From Elmis aenea (lineage: Eukaryota; Arthropoda; Insecta; Coleoptera; Elmidae): a stretch of DNA of 64,000 bases. Within the stretch, counting starts at the first letter, position 1. Each line of letters starts with the position of its first letter. Made by a program: the position numbers and the translations under genes. Shown piece after piece: positions 48,615 to 60,370 of the stretch. The notes beneath the pieces were generated by a model that saw only the letters and a list, made by a program, of their open reading frames with translations, searched no databases and was not told the DNA's origin. The stretch spans positions 47,963,494 to 48,027,493 of the forward strand of contig OX393577.1 of NCBI GenBank assembly GCA_947652605.1, given 5' to 3'.

Positions 48615-48845
48615 CAGCTCCCAGCGAGAGATTCGCCAGGAAGAACTAGTACCGAAAATTTTGATAAACAAAAGAACGCACAGTCCAGCTCTCAGCGATT
48701 ACTCGCCAAGAAGACCAGCGTCAATGAAATTTCTTGGGCTTCAGCTCCCAGCGTAAAACGCCAGGAAAAATCCTCAAGAAAATGACTAGTAAAGTTAGTA
48801 TGTGTAGGAAAACAAGTCCAGCTCCCCGCGACGGACGCAAGGAAG
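48615..48845. repeat. Stem-loop array 1 (four hairpins)
   Basis: Hairpins at 48615-48643, 48686-48713, 48742-48767 and 48819-48845 share CAGCTCYCAGCG(N)nCGCCARGAAG. The stems pair GCGA/TCGC, GCGA/TCGC, GCGT/ACGC and GCG/CGC. The outer pair is CC/GG, CT/AG, CC/GG and CC/GG, so changes are compensated. Confidence 0.7.
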
Positions 48846-49011
48846 ACCTATAGTCCTTGTACGGATAAAATCACCAGTCAAGTCCCTTTTTTTTTTTGTC
48901 ATCAGAAATAAGTCAGACTGCCACTCTTTTTTTTTTTTTTCGCAATGCATCTGACTGTTTTTTATTTTAAGTTACATTTATCAGTGGGTATTCACACTGT
49001 ATCCCTCGCTG

Positions 49012-49047
<36 letters not shown>

Positions 49048-49150
49048 TCGTCAGTTGGATTGTTGTTGTTATTGAACAGAGTGTAATGGCTCTGTTGCAT
49101 TAACAAGAATATCGTTCAAGTGCAGTCAATAATTTTGATTCGTTAAATGT

Positions 49151-49383
49151 TCAGCTCCCAGCGAGAGATTCGCCAGGAAGAACTAGTACCGAAAATTTTG
49201 ATAAACAAAAGAACGCACAGTCCAGCTCTCAGCGATTACTCGCCAAGAAGACCAGCGTCAAAGAAATTTCTTGGGCTTCAGCTCCCAGCGCAAAACGCCA
49301 GGAAAAATCCTCAAGAAAATGACAAGTAAAATTTGTATGTGTAGGAAAACAAGTCCAGCTCCCCGCGACGGACGCAAGGAAGA
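49151..49383. repeat. Stem-loop array 2 (duplicate of array 1)
   Basis: The same four hairpins in the second unit. Only the third differs in its stem (GCGC opposite ACGC), losing one closing pair while the three inner pairs stay. Confidence 0.7.
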
Positions 49384-50813
49384 CTTGTAGTCCTGGTTCG
49401 GATAAAAATCAAGTCAAGTTTTTTTTTCTGTCATCAGAAATTAGTCTGACTGCTACTCTTTTTTTTTTCACAATGCAACTGACTGTTTTTTATTTTAAGC
49501 TATATTTATCAGTGGGTAATCACACTGTATCCCTCGCTGTGTGTGTTTTTTTTTTTTTTTTTTTTTAAACATATCAGAATGCATCCGATTTTTATTTTTT
49601 TTTTTTGTAGCATATCTGAAACAAATCTGATATTTGTTGCTGGTCAAAAGTCGCCTCAGGATTACATCTGACTGCTATTTTTTTTTCTTTCGTTATGCAT
49701 CTGATTTTTTTTTTTTTTTTTTTAAATTATCGCAGTGGGTATTCACACTGGCTTATCCCTCGTTGTGTACAGAATGCACACGATATTTTTTTTTTTGCAA
49801 TTCAGATGTAACTCTGATGGTGGCAGTAGCCGTTGTTGTAAGTCATTGTTGCAAGTTTGTCCGATAGCTTCAGATCTGATACAATCGTGTTGCAATCAAA
49901 ATAACATTAAATGAAATGGAATTAGAAAATCGTTCGCTCACACATTTACTCAAAATCATTTTATAAACTCACCTTGTTGTACGCCGAACAATAAACGCCA
50001 AGCACGCAGATATCGCAAAAATTTTACCAAATATTGTTGGGACCTCGTACCTCTAAATACCTACATGGTTCTGTAATTTGTTAAAATATTCATAATAAAA
50101 ACATTGTAGCCATTAAAGTAAAATTATAACTTTTACAAATGAGTGAAATAAATATTCTCTTAACTTAATTATTTTCAAACAGTTAAAATTCCTAGTTTCG
50201 GTAATGTTTACATTAATTTGTGTCCTACTTAAAGAAAACAGATGTTTTTCTACACAAAATGCTTTAAAACTTAGTACCTGACCTGGAACACAGACCGATA
50301 ATGTTTCTGAAATAGTATATTTTTTTACAACTCCAATTCTTGTACCCTAAAGCAATAAACAACAGTGAACTGACAAGAAATATGACTGTACACACATGGC
50401 TGTTACAGTTATGCACAAAATTTCGAAACACCCTCGATCTGTTTCAAACAATTCATTTTCAATAATGCACATTAATATACCTTTTAATTATTCACAAATA
50501 AACAAAATCACACAGGTTTAGCATTTTGGGCTATAAAAGATAGCGTACGGATTCCAACTACATAGATGTATAGGAATTCGTATTTACAATAAGCATTTCT
50601 TTTGTTACGGTTATTTAGCGGATGTTAATAAAATCATCAAGTTTGTAGAACAAGTAAACTAACAATAGTTTTCAATAGGAGTTTTAAAATAAACGTTGCA
50701 CCTCACTCACTTCATTCTAGATTCTGCACTGCACAATTATTATTTTCTTTTCGCACCAAACAGCGCACTGACCTACCTTTTTCAATTAGCGGCGTTACCG
50801 GTTAGTGTTGTCT

Positions 50814-50862
50814 GCTGACCTGTTACTGACCTGGTGCTCACCTGGAGCTGACCTGGTGCTGC
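50814..50862 (-). repeat. Four 11-bp tandem units resembling splice donors
   Basis: On the minus strand the units read CACCAGGTCAG, CTCCAGGTGAG, CACCAGGTCAG and TAACAGGTCAG. Each centres on CAG|GT(C/G)AG. They lie about 320 bases downstream of the 5' LTR, where a retroelement leader donor could sit. Confidence 0.6.
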
Positions 50863-51164
50863 TGTCCAAATTTTGCCCTCGATTGCTGAACATCGATAAC
50901 ATTTTACTTCCCTCGACGAAAATAACGACATTGTTATATCTCAATCCATTTCCATATTTTGCACTTATATTAATTTGTCAACTTTAGCAACATTACAAAA
51001 CCCTAAACGGTTAAATTTCACAACAGGTACCATTCTTCGGAATTCATTCGCTTTTTTTTTTTTTTTTTTTTTTTATCTTCCCCCCCCATAATCGGTTTTT
51101 CGGACTACATTTTCACTCACAAATATTTAAATTTTCTTACTGTGTGTGAATTTTAAAACTCCAT

Positions 51165-51184
51165 CCTGGTCTCGCGGCAACATC
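51165..51184 (-). other. Candidate primer-binding site
   Basis: After the 5' LTR end CGTCACA and a four-base spacer comes TTGCCGCGAGACCAGG. The position is right for a tRNA primer, but I could not name the tRNA, and a canonical TGG start is missing. Confidence 0.35.
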
Positions 51185-51809
51185 TGTGACGGACCGTACT
51201 GTACATAGGCCGCACTGTTGTGGAAGAGTACTTATTACTCTTATATTTATTGTAGATAACTTTGGCTCGTGATCGTCTTTGTAACGTGGTTGGACCCTCA
51301 AACGTTGTTTTACGTAGTACACAGGTCTAGAGCAATTAGTACACAGTAAGAACAAATAAAACGCAACAATTTTAACAACAAACTCCTTTATTTTTCGACT
51401 GGCTGTACATTTCTCGGGGGTTGGAACTTAACTATCGGTGCGACCGTCTCAAGATTTTAGGTTCCCTGTTGCTGTCCCTTTTTTACTGTCGTTGCATCTT
51501 TGTCATTCTTTCCTATAAACACATATTTGTGCGAGTAGTTTGTTCTACTTATAATGTAAAAATTCATCAACCAATCGTTTGTTGACTGACGAAACCCAAA
51601 TGCTGGCGTGTAGGACCCAAGTTATGACCGCAATATTTTAACGTTAATGTGTTTTTACTAAAGTAGAAATCCTCATAACTTGGCCCTTTTGAAGTGTTAC
51701 GTGTTTTAGTAACTGATGCATCAGCATTTGTTGCAATGTTATTCATTTAAAAGTAAATGAAATAACATTGAAATAAAATAAAATAATTGATCTCAGGCGG
51801 GCTGTTACA
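51185..51809 (-). repeat. 5' LTR of the element
   Basis: Same length as the other LTR and identical to it as far as I can read. On the minus strand it carries AATAAAGGAGTTTG, a likely polyadenylation signal, and an 11-bp inverted repeat, CCAAGTTATGA/TCATAACTTGG. Confidence 0.9.
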
Positions 51810-51813
51810 ATAT

Positions 51814-52239
51814 AGATGTATATATTCGAATGCATCACTGCACATTATGTATGTTTTTCCTTGTTAATAATACTACATTTTAATTTAACACAATTTCATA
51901 TAAATTAATTGTCTATAAAATATATGATTAACTAGAATATAAAGACTTTTTAATTGTGAGTTGTTCATGAAATAATAACGTTATAAGAAGTAAAAACTGC
52001 ACATCATTCATTCGTGCAGTTTTAAATTAAGCCTCGTCTAGAGTTTAAAAAAACATTCCGTGTTTAACATGTTTTTAGCAAAAACAGGTTGACAATACAA
52101 AGTTTAAGAAGTATCGTAAGATAAATGTTTAGAATTGTTTGTGTACAATAATAAATATACGACAACAGCAAATGAATATAATAGCCTAAAAAAATTCAAA
52201 TGACTTTTAAAATTTCAGGTAATAAAATACATGGGACAC
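51814..52239. other. AT-rich spacer, nothing recognised
   Basis: No gene or repeat partner seen. Confidence 0.45.
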
Positions 52240-52960
52240 TAGAAAATGGCAAGGATTATATTAAACGGGTTAATTTTTAATACACTAGGAAAATTAAAAA
52301 AAGATCTAATGCAAAACATGGAAGTTATACACAGGGAATTGTTTGATCACTACATGATGTAAGTAAACATAAAAACTAAAACCATGGTCATGAGCATGGA
52401 AGAGGTTAAACAGTAAACTTAGAGGGACACAACTGGAACAAGTGGAAAGCTACAAATACGTAGAAGTGCACCTACACTACAACAGAAAGATGAACAGAAA
52501 AATAAACGAAATAATAAGTTCAGTGGCTTGGCAAGGTTAGGATAGGCAATAAAAAACAATTCCTTAAAAAAAAAAACGAAAGGAACAAACCATACACTAT
52601 TCAGTCTTATTTCATTTAGCAGATAATCAGAAAGAATAAGAAAATCCAAATTAGAACAGTAGAAATAAGGTTAAAAAGATGAAGAAAAAACAAGAAAGGA
52701 GAAAATCAAAATCGAAATATGGAGGTACAGTTAAGATAGTTAGGACTTGTTTATTAAGGTGGAGAAGATATAGGATGCCTAGAAAGTCCTATAAAGCACG
52801 AGTTATTGTTGAAAGGGTGTTGGGGGGAGTTGAAAGGGAATATCATGCAAATAAGAAGGTAAAAAAACTGTTACGTGCAGAATCATAAAAGGGAAAAAAA
52901 TTGGAGAGTTAGATGAAGATAAAAACAGATAAATAGAGACTTACAAGCATATATAAACAG
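52240..52960 (+). pseudogene. Decayed LINE relic (reverse transcriptase C-terminal part)
   Basis: Plus-strand frames read KTKTMVMSMEE, then GTQLEQVESYKYVEVHLHYN and KMNRKINEIISS, then IQIRTVEIRLKR and LLRWRRYRMPRKSYKARV. This follows the order of LINE landmarks (LEQVESYKYLGV, then an IQTAEMRFLRR-like and a GHVxRMxxxRxPR-like region). Many stops and indels separate the blocks. It is a different lineage from the relic at 20160. Confidence 0.6.
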
Positions 52961-52982
52961 GAAATAAAGCCTTACACTAGAG

Positions 52983-54406
52983 AAACTTTTTGATGCCCCG
53001 GCTCCCCTCTAGCTTAAATCTGAAACTCACGGCCCCCCTGAATTTTATTTTGAAAACCTGGGATTGATTATAAAAGAGCTTTTTTATTTTATATATGTAT
53101 GTTTATTTTACTATACACATATAAAGTTTATGCTTATCACATTTTTTATATACACCTTTATAATTAATACGAACAATAATAAAACAGTTGAAAACAAAAA
53201 ATATATTCAAATAAAACTAAAAACAATGCTCAACATTACAGTAATATTAAGAAATTAAAAAAAGTTGAAAATAAAAATAATAAAATTTAATGCGATGGAT
53301 GTGCTTGAATATTATTACACAAAAAATCTAAATCTGGCGTTATATTTGAAATTGCTATTCTAAGATTATTTTCTAAAGATTCTGGTGATAAGCATGATCT
53401 ATGTTTGTTTTTAATTAATAATAACGATGAAAATGCAGATTCACAGAGGTAAGTCGTTGCAAATGGAACCAGAATATTTAAGGCCATGTTTGTTAATGAA
53501 GGATATTCCTTTTCTCGCTTTATCCAAAATTGTGAAATATCACTACTAGAAAATTCCGATTCAAGTGTTGATTCTGATCTCACCTCAATTAATTCTTCTT
53601 GTGATTTCCAGGGAAGATGACCAAATTGTAAATTATTACTAAATGGTGTTCTTATCCAGTCGTGTTCTTTATCTCGATTTTTTCAGGACATGCCAACTTC
53701 GGTTTTTTGGCAGCTTGTGTTTCTAAAAATGATGGTGAAGGTTCTGATAAAACTAACGGCATATTTTCTGAGACTGCTTCTTCACTGTTACCTGTTTGTT
53801 TTTTATCACTACAACGTTTTACTAACCATTTGTCCATCTTAAAAATTAATAATAAGTAAATTCAAATATTTTAAAACTATTAATCACTTTTTTCACAGCA
53901 TGTATAAAAAACAAAATAAAACTAGATACAACACGTATCTTGTTATCGTAAATAATTGATGCCCGCTAACTTCTCAACGAAAATAAAATAACCATGCGTA
54001 TGTTGGCCGGGGCTGGACTGGGAACAAATTACGTACCGGGAAATCTGGATAGGTCGGGCCTAAAGTACCAGAGGCTGTCGAGATTACTATTATTGTTCTC
54101 GGAATGTTTTGTAAATTTTATTGCAACACTTGTGCAGTTAACTATCCCCATCCGGCATCCGGCTATAGCTTTTTGGGTCATCATAAATGGCCCGGAGGAG
54201 GTAAAACGTCCTCTGCCTTTTTATGATCATAAATAAGCCTTATTGAAATTCGATTTTAGCGTTTTTTCTATAAATGTTTGTTATTTTTAGTTGCAATTAC
54301 GATTTTTTTTTACACACGTGACGGTTACGTCGTGGCTTATTGCGGCCCCCTTGTTGCAAGTCCGCGGCCCCCTAGGGGGCCGCGGCCACCACTTTAAGAA
54401 GCACTG
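52983..54406 (-). mobile_element. Internally deleted hAT element (ZBED5/Buster-like)
   Basis: The right terminus is CAGTGCTTCTTAAAGTGGTG on the minus strand, followed inward by CGGCCCCCTAGG. The left side has CTTTTTGATGCCCCGG and CGGCCCCCCTGAA, the usual hAT subterminal text. The flanks CACTAGAG (52975-52982) and CACTAGAC (54407-54414) look like an 8-bp duplication with one change, though the first left bases may instead belong to the terminal repeat. Confidence 0.75.
53287..53840 (-). pseudogene. hAT transposase remnant, N- and C-termini joined by a deletion
   Basis: The N-terminal piece (from 53837) starts MDKWLVKR and has a KKPKL basic patch, as in ZBED5/SCAND3-like hAT proteins. The C-terminal piece (to 53287) has EELIEVRSESTLESEF, SQFWIKREKEYPSL, FATTYLCESAFSSL, IKNKHRSCL and ends AHPSH. 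That is the complete hAT dimerisation region. The BED finger and most of the catalytic domain are missing. The two pieces meet near 53686 with a frame change, so no functional transposase is made. Confidence 0.85.
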
Positions 54407-54414
54407 CACTAGAC

Positions 54415-55624
54415 GGTGAAATGAAAAGAGAAAAAGAAGAAAACAGAATACATGTAAAACTACTTTTTTTAAAAGTGTAGGTATTATGGGCCGGGAAGTC
54501 ACAACTAAAAATGTACATCTAAAAGTATTGAACCATAACAATATTTTGCCATTCTATTAACATTACAAAAATAATCCTTTCTGTTGAACTACATCTATTA
54601 CATTTCATTTAAAGATTATGAGTGTTTATAAAAAAAATCCTAAAAAATGCATGATTTAATTACCTAAAAATAGATAAGTTGAACACCTGTACAATTTTAT
54701 TTGTTAATGCATTCCCTCGGGCATACTTCCTTGAACAAGCAAATATATCAGTTCAAGGTCTTAAAATAAGCAATAACAATACATAATAGCACATTAACAT
54801 ATCTTCATAATTCATAAATACATTTATTAAAAAGAAATTAATAATTTTTTTTGCACTATGATTGTCAAGTTGAAGACCTTCAAACTGAAACGGTAAATGT
54901 TAGTGATTCTCTTTTAATTGTTAATTGGTTGCGCACGTGTTATCTTGGAATAGTTCCTCATATTTTAAACAGTTTTCTCAAAAGCGGGATTTAAACTACA
55001 TTAAAAAAATTTAACAGATCTCGAAATATATCTGATAGTTCGCCAAACTGTTTTTACCTTAAATATTAGGAATATATTTTTTCGCATATTCAGCATAAAG
55101 TTAAACATAATATGATTTGTAACCAATTATCTACGTAAATGTAGTAGGTTGATATATACAAGGTGTTTATTTTGACAAACACCTTTTAAATAGACCATTT
55201 TGTGTATTTCGATGTTTTTTCGTTTACAGCAATTACTGTAAATGCTTTTAAAAAAACAATTAAATACCTTATTTGAACTAATTTATTTTTTAAATTAAAA
55301 CATTTGCAATAAAATTACTGATAAACAAAATGCGAATACAACTGAAACGTTCAGAAACAGAAGGAGGTAAATCAAGTTCTTAGTCAATTTGAGATATCCT
55401 TGTTACCTTGTAGCAAAAAAAGTACTACTGAGTTAAAAATATCATTTAGTCAGCAGATAAAAATTATTTTAAGATTTGCAATACAGCAAGGAGGTATGTC
55501 CAAGTGCTAGGTAATGAATGGTTCTGTTAAATACTAAAAGCTTTTCCATCTTTAAATAAATCTGTCATGTGAAATACATTAACATTAAATATTGGATTAT
55601 TCAACAATTCCATTTTTGACATAC
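54415..55624. other. AT-rich region, nothing recognised
   Basis: An ACAAGGTGTTTATTTTGACA motif at 55159 resembles a transposon end; no partner found. Confidence 0.4.
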
Positions 55625-55938
55625 AAGTAAACACCGATTTTCCGGCACTCTTGGTTCCAAAGCCCTATGGATTAACCAATTTGCCGGACCAACCGTAAAG
55701 TTACCTATAGCAGCGTTAAATTGAAGCAAAATAAGTTAGAAATCTCAGAAAATTGCGGTTTCACCAGTTCACCACCAGTGTAAATAAAAAGACTAAGCGC
55801 ATTTTACACACAACGCCATCTATGGTCACCCAGTCAACTAATCTGGAGACCGGGGTAACTTCAAAATCCCTCTCGTCATTTTGTCCGAACTAAAGGAGGT
55901 GCCGGACCATCAGTTGTCGACAAAATCGGTATTTACTT
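55625..55938. mobile_element. Possible pogo/Tigger-like MITE
   Basis: The left AAGTAAACACCGATTTT and right AAAATCGGTATTTACTT form a 17-bp terminal inverted repeat with one mismatch, each followed inward by CCGGCAC or GTGCCGGACC. No clear TA duplication. Confidence 0.45.
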
Positions 55939-56050
55939 TTTAATTAAAATCTGATAATCTCTTCCTTTTCTATTATCTTCAACTGCTTTACACTGATTTA
56001 TACAAAATTAGCACTTAATTATTTGCATTTTCTATGATCTAGAATCTAGA

Positions 56051-56083
56051 TAGTGCTACATCTAGATTCTAGATGTAGCACTA
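56051..56083. repeat. Perfect 33-bp palindrome
   Basis: Arms of 16 bases (TAGTGCTACATCTAGA and its complement) around a single T at 56067. Isolated in AT-rich DNA. Confidence 0.8.
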
Positions 56084-56744
56084 TGCAAAAAGTGGGATTC
56101 ATGATAATTAACTAATAATCGATAGCATATTATAAACTAAGCAATATCATTGTTGTTACTATGGAAATGATGTTTGACGGATCCATTAACTTTAACAAGT
56201 TTGTTTGTGTGAGTGTATCTATAATTGTTTATGCATTAATTTCAAGTACAAGTACACTCGACATAAGTAAAACAGCTAAGAAGACTTGTAATTGTTTAAG
56301 GAGAAATTTGTTTGGTTAATTTTCAGTAGTAATATAACAGGTGCATTGAAAATTATCGATAATTTTTGGTAAATATGCCCGAATGCAAGTTGCATGAGTG
56401 AAGATTTGTCAAAAATTATAGATTATTTGCAATGCACGAGTTATATTTTCAGAAAATTTCCTTCACCTAACCTATCTGTCAAAATAAAATGTTGTTTAAT
56501 TTAGATAAATTAAAGTATACCTACTACTTACTGCGATTGTTATTATTAATAGATCATTTATAACTAATTTTTAATTCAAGAATTATATTTTAATAAAAAT
56601 TAATGAACCAACTAGTATTTAGGTACATACATAATCTGTTATGTCAAATTTTACAAGTACTGTCAGAGTGGTGTGTCAGGGGTGTGGTTTAATCTATATT
56701 AAAGTAACGTTATTGGTCGCCGACATCTGTCAAAAAATTATCAA

Positions 56745-57290
56745 GACCAAAATACTTTATTCCCTCTCCAAATTTATATTTTCCACCAATCAAAAACTCA
56801 GATTTCTTAGAAACGACCAATAAACGCATGAAAATCTGTTAATTGCGAAAAGTAAATGATCAGTGTATGATTTTGTTTATTGGCCGTTTAAAGGAAATCT
56901 GAGTTTGTTATTGGTTGAAAACGCAAATTTGACAGGAGGATCAACTCCTGGCAGAGGAATGTAGAATTATTACCGTGTAATATTGCTCCTATTGGTAGTC
57001 TCTAAAAGATTTAAGATTAGTGATTGGTTGAAAAGGCAAATTTGACAGGTGAAGGGAATTTTCAGTGTATGATTATGTTCTTTGGTCGTTTCTAGGAAAT
57101 CTGAGTTTTTTATTTGTCGAAAATGCAAATTTGACAGGAGGATCAACTCCTGGCAGAGGAATGTAAAATTATTACCGTGTAATATTGCGCTTATTGGTAG
57201 TCTCTAAAAGATTTAAGATTAGTGATTGGTTGAAAACGCAAATTTGACAGGTGAAGGGAATTTTCAGTGAAAAATATTGGCTTATTAGTT
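56745..57290. repeat. 202-bp tandem repeat with an inverted flank
   Basis: Two units start CAGTGTATGATT at 56861 and 57063. Each contains GGTTGAAAA(C/G)GCAAATTTGACAGG or a close variant twice, plus an AGGAGGATCAACTCCT hairpin. A partial third unit follows. Text at about 56780-56830 (CTCAGATTTCTTAGAAACGA) is the reverse complement of part of the unit. No coding support. Confidence 0.75.
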
Positions 57291-60200
57291 GTTTTTTTTT
57301 TAAATACATAGTAATTCACTTCAATACCTTTAAAATTCGACATAACATAACCTGTATTCATAAATTAAGAAGTTGACCAATATAAGATGTGCTTATTAAT
57401 TTTTCTATTTGGGGATAGTGAATTTTTGTTTCGTTCCGTGAAACAATCTTCAATTTAGATAGCGTAAACTTCCGTTTACTTTCTAAGATAAGATGTAAGA
57501 AATCAAATATTTATGTTAAAATATAAACACAGAACGTTAAAAGAAATGAATGTATTAACGGATCTATTTACGCTTCAGCAATAATTACAACAGACAGCGA
57601 TAAGAATTTAAAAAAACGCAATTAAATCACGCAATACGTCTGATAGCCTCAATGAATACACGATTCATCCTTGACCGCAGATGCGAGTTTTTTTTTTCTT
57701 CAACTTTTTACAATTTTCGAACAATAAGGAACATCAAAAAATCAGATAACGCAACAATCGATTATGGGTATAGTATTACGAAGTATTTAAATTGACAATA
57801 GACGATGGAGATTTGTTCGACACATGGCTAATGCAGCATAAAAAGCTCCTACACAAGTTCAACTAAATATTAACATAAGAATTATTCCTACGCTGGCGCC
57901 TTGGAATACGGTAATAATTATGAAAGTCCACTGCATTCCTTCAGAACACCGTAAACGTATCTGGCGATAATCTTCCATTCAGTTAAGCGGTAAAATTATA
58001 TTTTTGAATGAACTTCGACTATTTATGACAATGCTATTGACCTTCGCTCGGGCCACAAGCACCAATTGGTTTATTTAGTGGGTGAAGTTTCAAATTTCAT
58101 TTTGTTGTCCATGTCACTGTGCGTCATTGCGTAAAAGTTTACGGTACATTTTTCGAAAACTTTTTAAATATTATTACACGTGTCATATACTAAAATACAT
58201 CGATACAGTCGTTAAACACATAATTTATAGTTGTTTAAACGTTTTTGAATATTTTAGAGAATTTATATGGCGCTGTCTGGTGGATTGTCGTTTGTCGGTC
58301 CAGTTTTATACGATTACAATGGTTTGTCAACTTAAGAATCAATTTGAAAATAACCAAACGAAATAAATTAAGTAGTAAATAATATTGCCAAAAATCAAAC
58401 TCAGGAATGTTATTCAAAAAACTTTTGCTTAACAAAAATGTATGTTTAAGTAAATTCCAGTGTGCTATAATATTGGTTTTTAATTTTTCGGCAAGCAAGT
58501 TAATGCTCTTTAAAAATTTGAAACAAGGGTGATTGATTGAGACCGGGCATTAAAAATATATGAAGAATGAAAAAGGGTATGGATCTGAAATTTTGGTTAT
58601 GACCATAATGGCATCTGATCTGTTTATTGAAAATATTTTCAATATGGCGACACTTCCGGAAATACCGGAAGTTGACGTCTACTTTCTTATTTTAAATACA
58701 ATAGTTTTATTGCTTATTTGGATTTAAAACGTTATTTTAGAGAGACTTTTATTAGCATTCCCTATACCCAAGTGCAGTAATTTTTTTAGATTTTTGGACT
58801 TTTTTGAAATTTTTTTGATTTTCATCGTGATGCTTAATATTATCTAACGCCGCCATTTTTGAAGAAAAAACGCTTAAATTTGGAACACGCCTAGAAGAAA
58901 CCTTGGAGTACATCCTGGAATTTTTGCAATCGATGCATTACTTACAGGGTTTCCAAAATTTAATTTTCTTTTAATACAACTTTAGACCACTTAAAATGTA
59001 CTCGAAAATTTGTGTTAAAATGTATTTATTCATTACATTAAAGTAAAACCTGTTCTTGATATAAAAAAAATCATGCATCTTAAAAATACTCATACAACTT
59101 AAACATGTTACTAATGAATGAGTCCCATGACATATTATTTTGCTCTATTTGTGAATGGAGACGGCTGGCAGGAAACTCTTGACTACTTATCATAATGTAG
59201 AGCATTTTTTGCGTAATAATAAGCATCAAAAACATTTATATCACTATACATTCTGGATGATGTGTGGTCCAGTAAAGATAAGAATTTCTTAGAAGCTCCC
59301 TTAAAAAGATATTGGGTTACACCAAGATAGCGGTATATTATCGAACATGTGTCTATAAAAGCGATACAAAAAGTGTCTGGTTCCTTTCATAACACCACGG
59401 CGAAATGTAACCATTTCATTGAACGTCGAAATAGAATGATGACTTAATACATTTAGTCATTAAGGTTTATTACTAATTATAAACGCCCGTAATAATTTAT
59501 TATCCAACTTGCGATATTACTGCACGCGTAAGTCATTAAAGTTTTGCATAATACGTTTATTATTCGTAGTAATAACGACAACAATAACATAAAAATGAAA
59601 TAAAACAGGTACAAATGGTTCTGAAAGCGATCTGGCAATAAAATTTTACTTATTATCTCCGCCCAGCATCACTGATCAGTATATCATTTTTTATATAACG
59701 GTAATTCAGTCGCGCAGTAAAATAAAAACGAAATCAGACTACAAGGTCCGAGTAGGTGCAACAATGATTTAATTTCTTCTAACACTTAAAGATTGTATCT
59801 TTAAAGTAGCTAGGGTTGTAAATTATAGGTGAAAGTGTGTTGTTGACATCACAAAATATAAGAAATCAGCTATTAGTATATAATTTAAGTCACATCACAC
59901 TACTTGTATAAATAATGACCTACAGGATTTTAGGCTGAGGCTAATCCCATATTTTACTAATAATAAATAATAGGAGTATTAAATAAGATGTCTCAATCGA
60001 CAAGCATCGGAACTGTTAAACCGCCTGGAGATGATTAATAGTTCAGGGGTGGGCAGACAAACTTTTTGATTCAGACATGTAATCTAAAATCGAAATTGGA
60101 ACCCCAACTCTTTCTTCTACATAAATAGGTATGCATACGGTGACAATAATCTACCGCATTAACATGGGTAACTTTGTTACTGTGCGTTAGAGTTAGAGAG

Positions 60201-60370
60201 AGTCGGTTAAAAATGCAGAAATTAAATTGCGCTTAAAAACATTTACCAGCGTTGCCAAATGATTGCAAAAACTGAAATGTTTGACAGTTCAAAGTTATAA
60301 GAAGGTAAATATTTTCACCTAAATTGTTATTACTCGTAATCAAGAAGTTTTAAGGTTAAGCGGTACTGAC
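57291..60370. other. AT-rich region, nothing firmly recognised
   Basis: CTTCCGGAAATACCGGAAG (about 58654-58672) is a short palindrome. CAGGGGTGGGCAGACAAACT at 60044 looks like a single hAT-type end without a mate. No gene found. Confidence 0.4.

Larger units (their letters stand above)
48507..49540. repeat. Internal tandem duplication (period about 537 bp)
   Basis: Unit 1 starts at 48507 and unit 2 at 49044, both with ACAGTCGTCAGTTGGATTG, and they stay highly similar for about 490 bases. A third partial unit (CAGTGGGTATTCACACTG near 49734) follows. Each full unit holds four CAGCTCYCAGCG stem-loops and ends in a long T tract. Confidence 0.85.
47755..51809 (-). mobile_element. Non-autonomous LTR retrotransposon, 4055 bp
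   Basis: Two 625-bp direct repeats (47755-48379 and 51185-51809) bound 2.8 kb and are flanked by the 4-bp duplication ATAT. On the minus strand the LTR starts TGTAACAG and ends CGTCACA. A polypurine tract (GGGGGGGAA, 48388-48380) abuts the 3' LTR and a candidate primer site (TTGCCGCGAGACCAGG) follows the 5' LTR, which fixes the minus orientation. The interior has no gag, protease, reverse transcriptase or integrase frame. A 4-bp duplication fits Ty3/gypsy-type integrases in trans (inference). It inserted exactly at the right TA of the preceding MITE. Confidence 0.9.

Noticed and set aside
49147..49329. Frame FSSQREIRQEELVPK through the stem-loop array
   Set aside because: Runs against the sense of the element, and indels would break it in the first unit; the stem-loop reading explains the pattern better.
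47740..51355. Frame MFLLCTNCSRPVYYVKQ repeated at two places
   Set aside because: It is part of the LTR and appears once in each LTR copy; not a gene.
53994..54236. 80-codon frame inside the hAT element
   Set aside because: Lies in the non-coding end region upstream of the transposase start, on the opposite strand, with no family resemblance.
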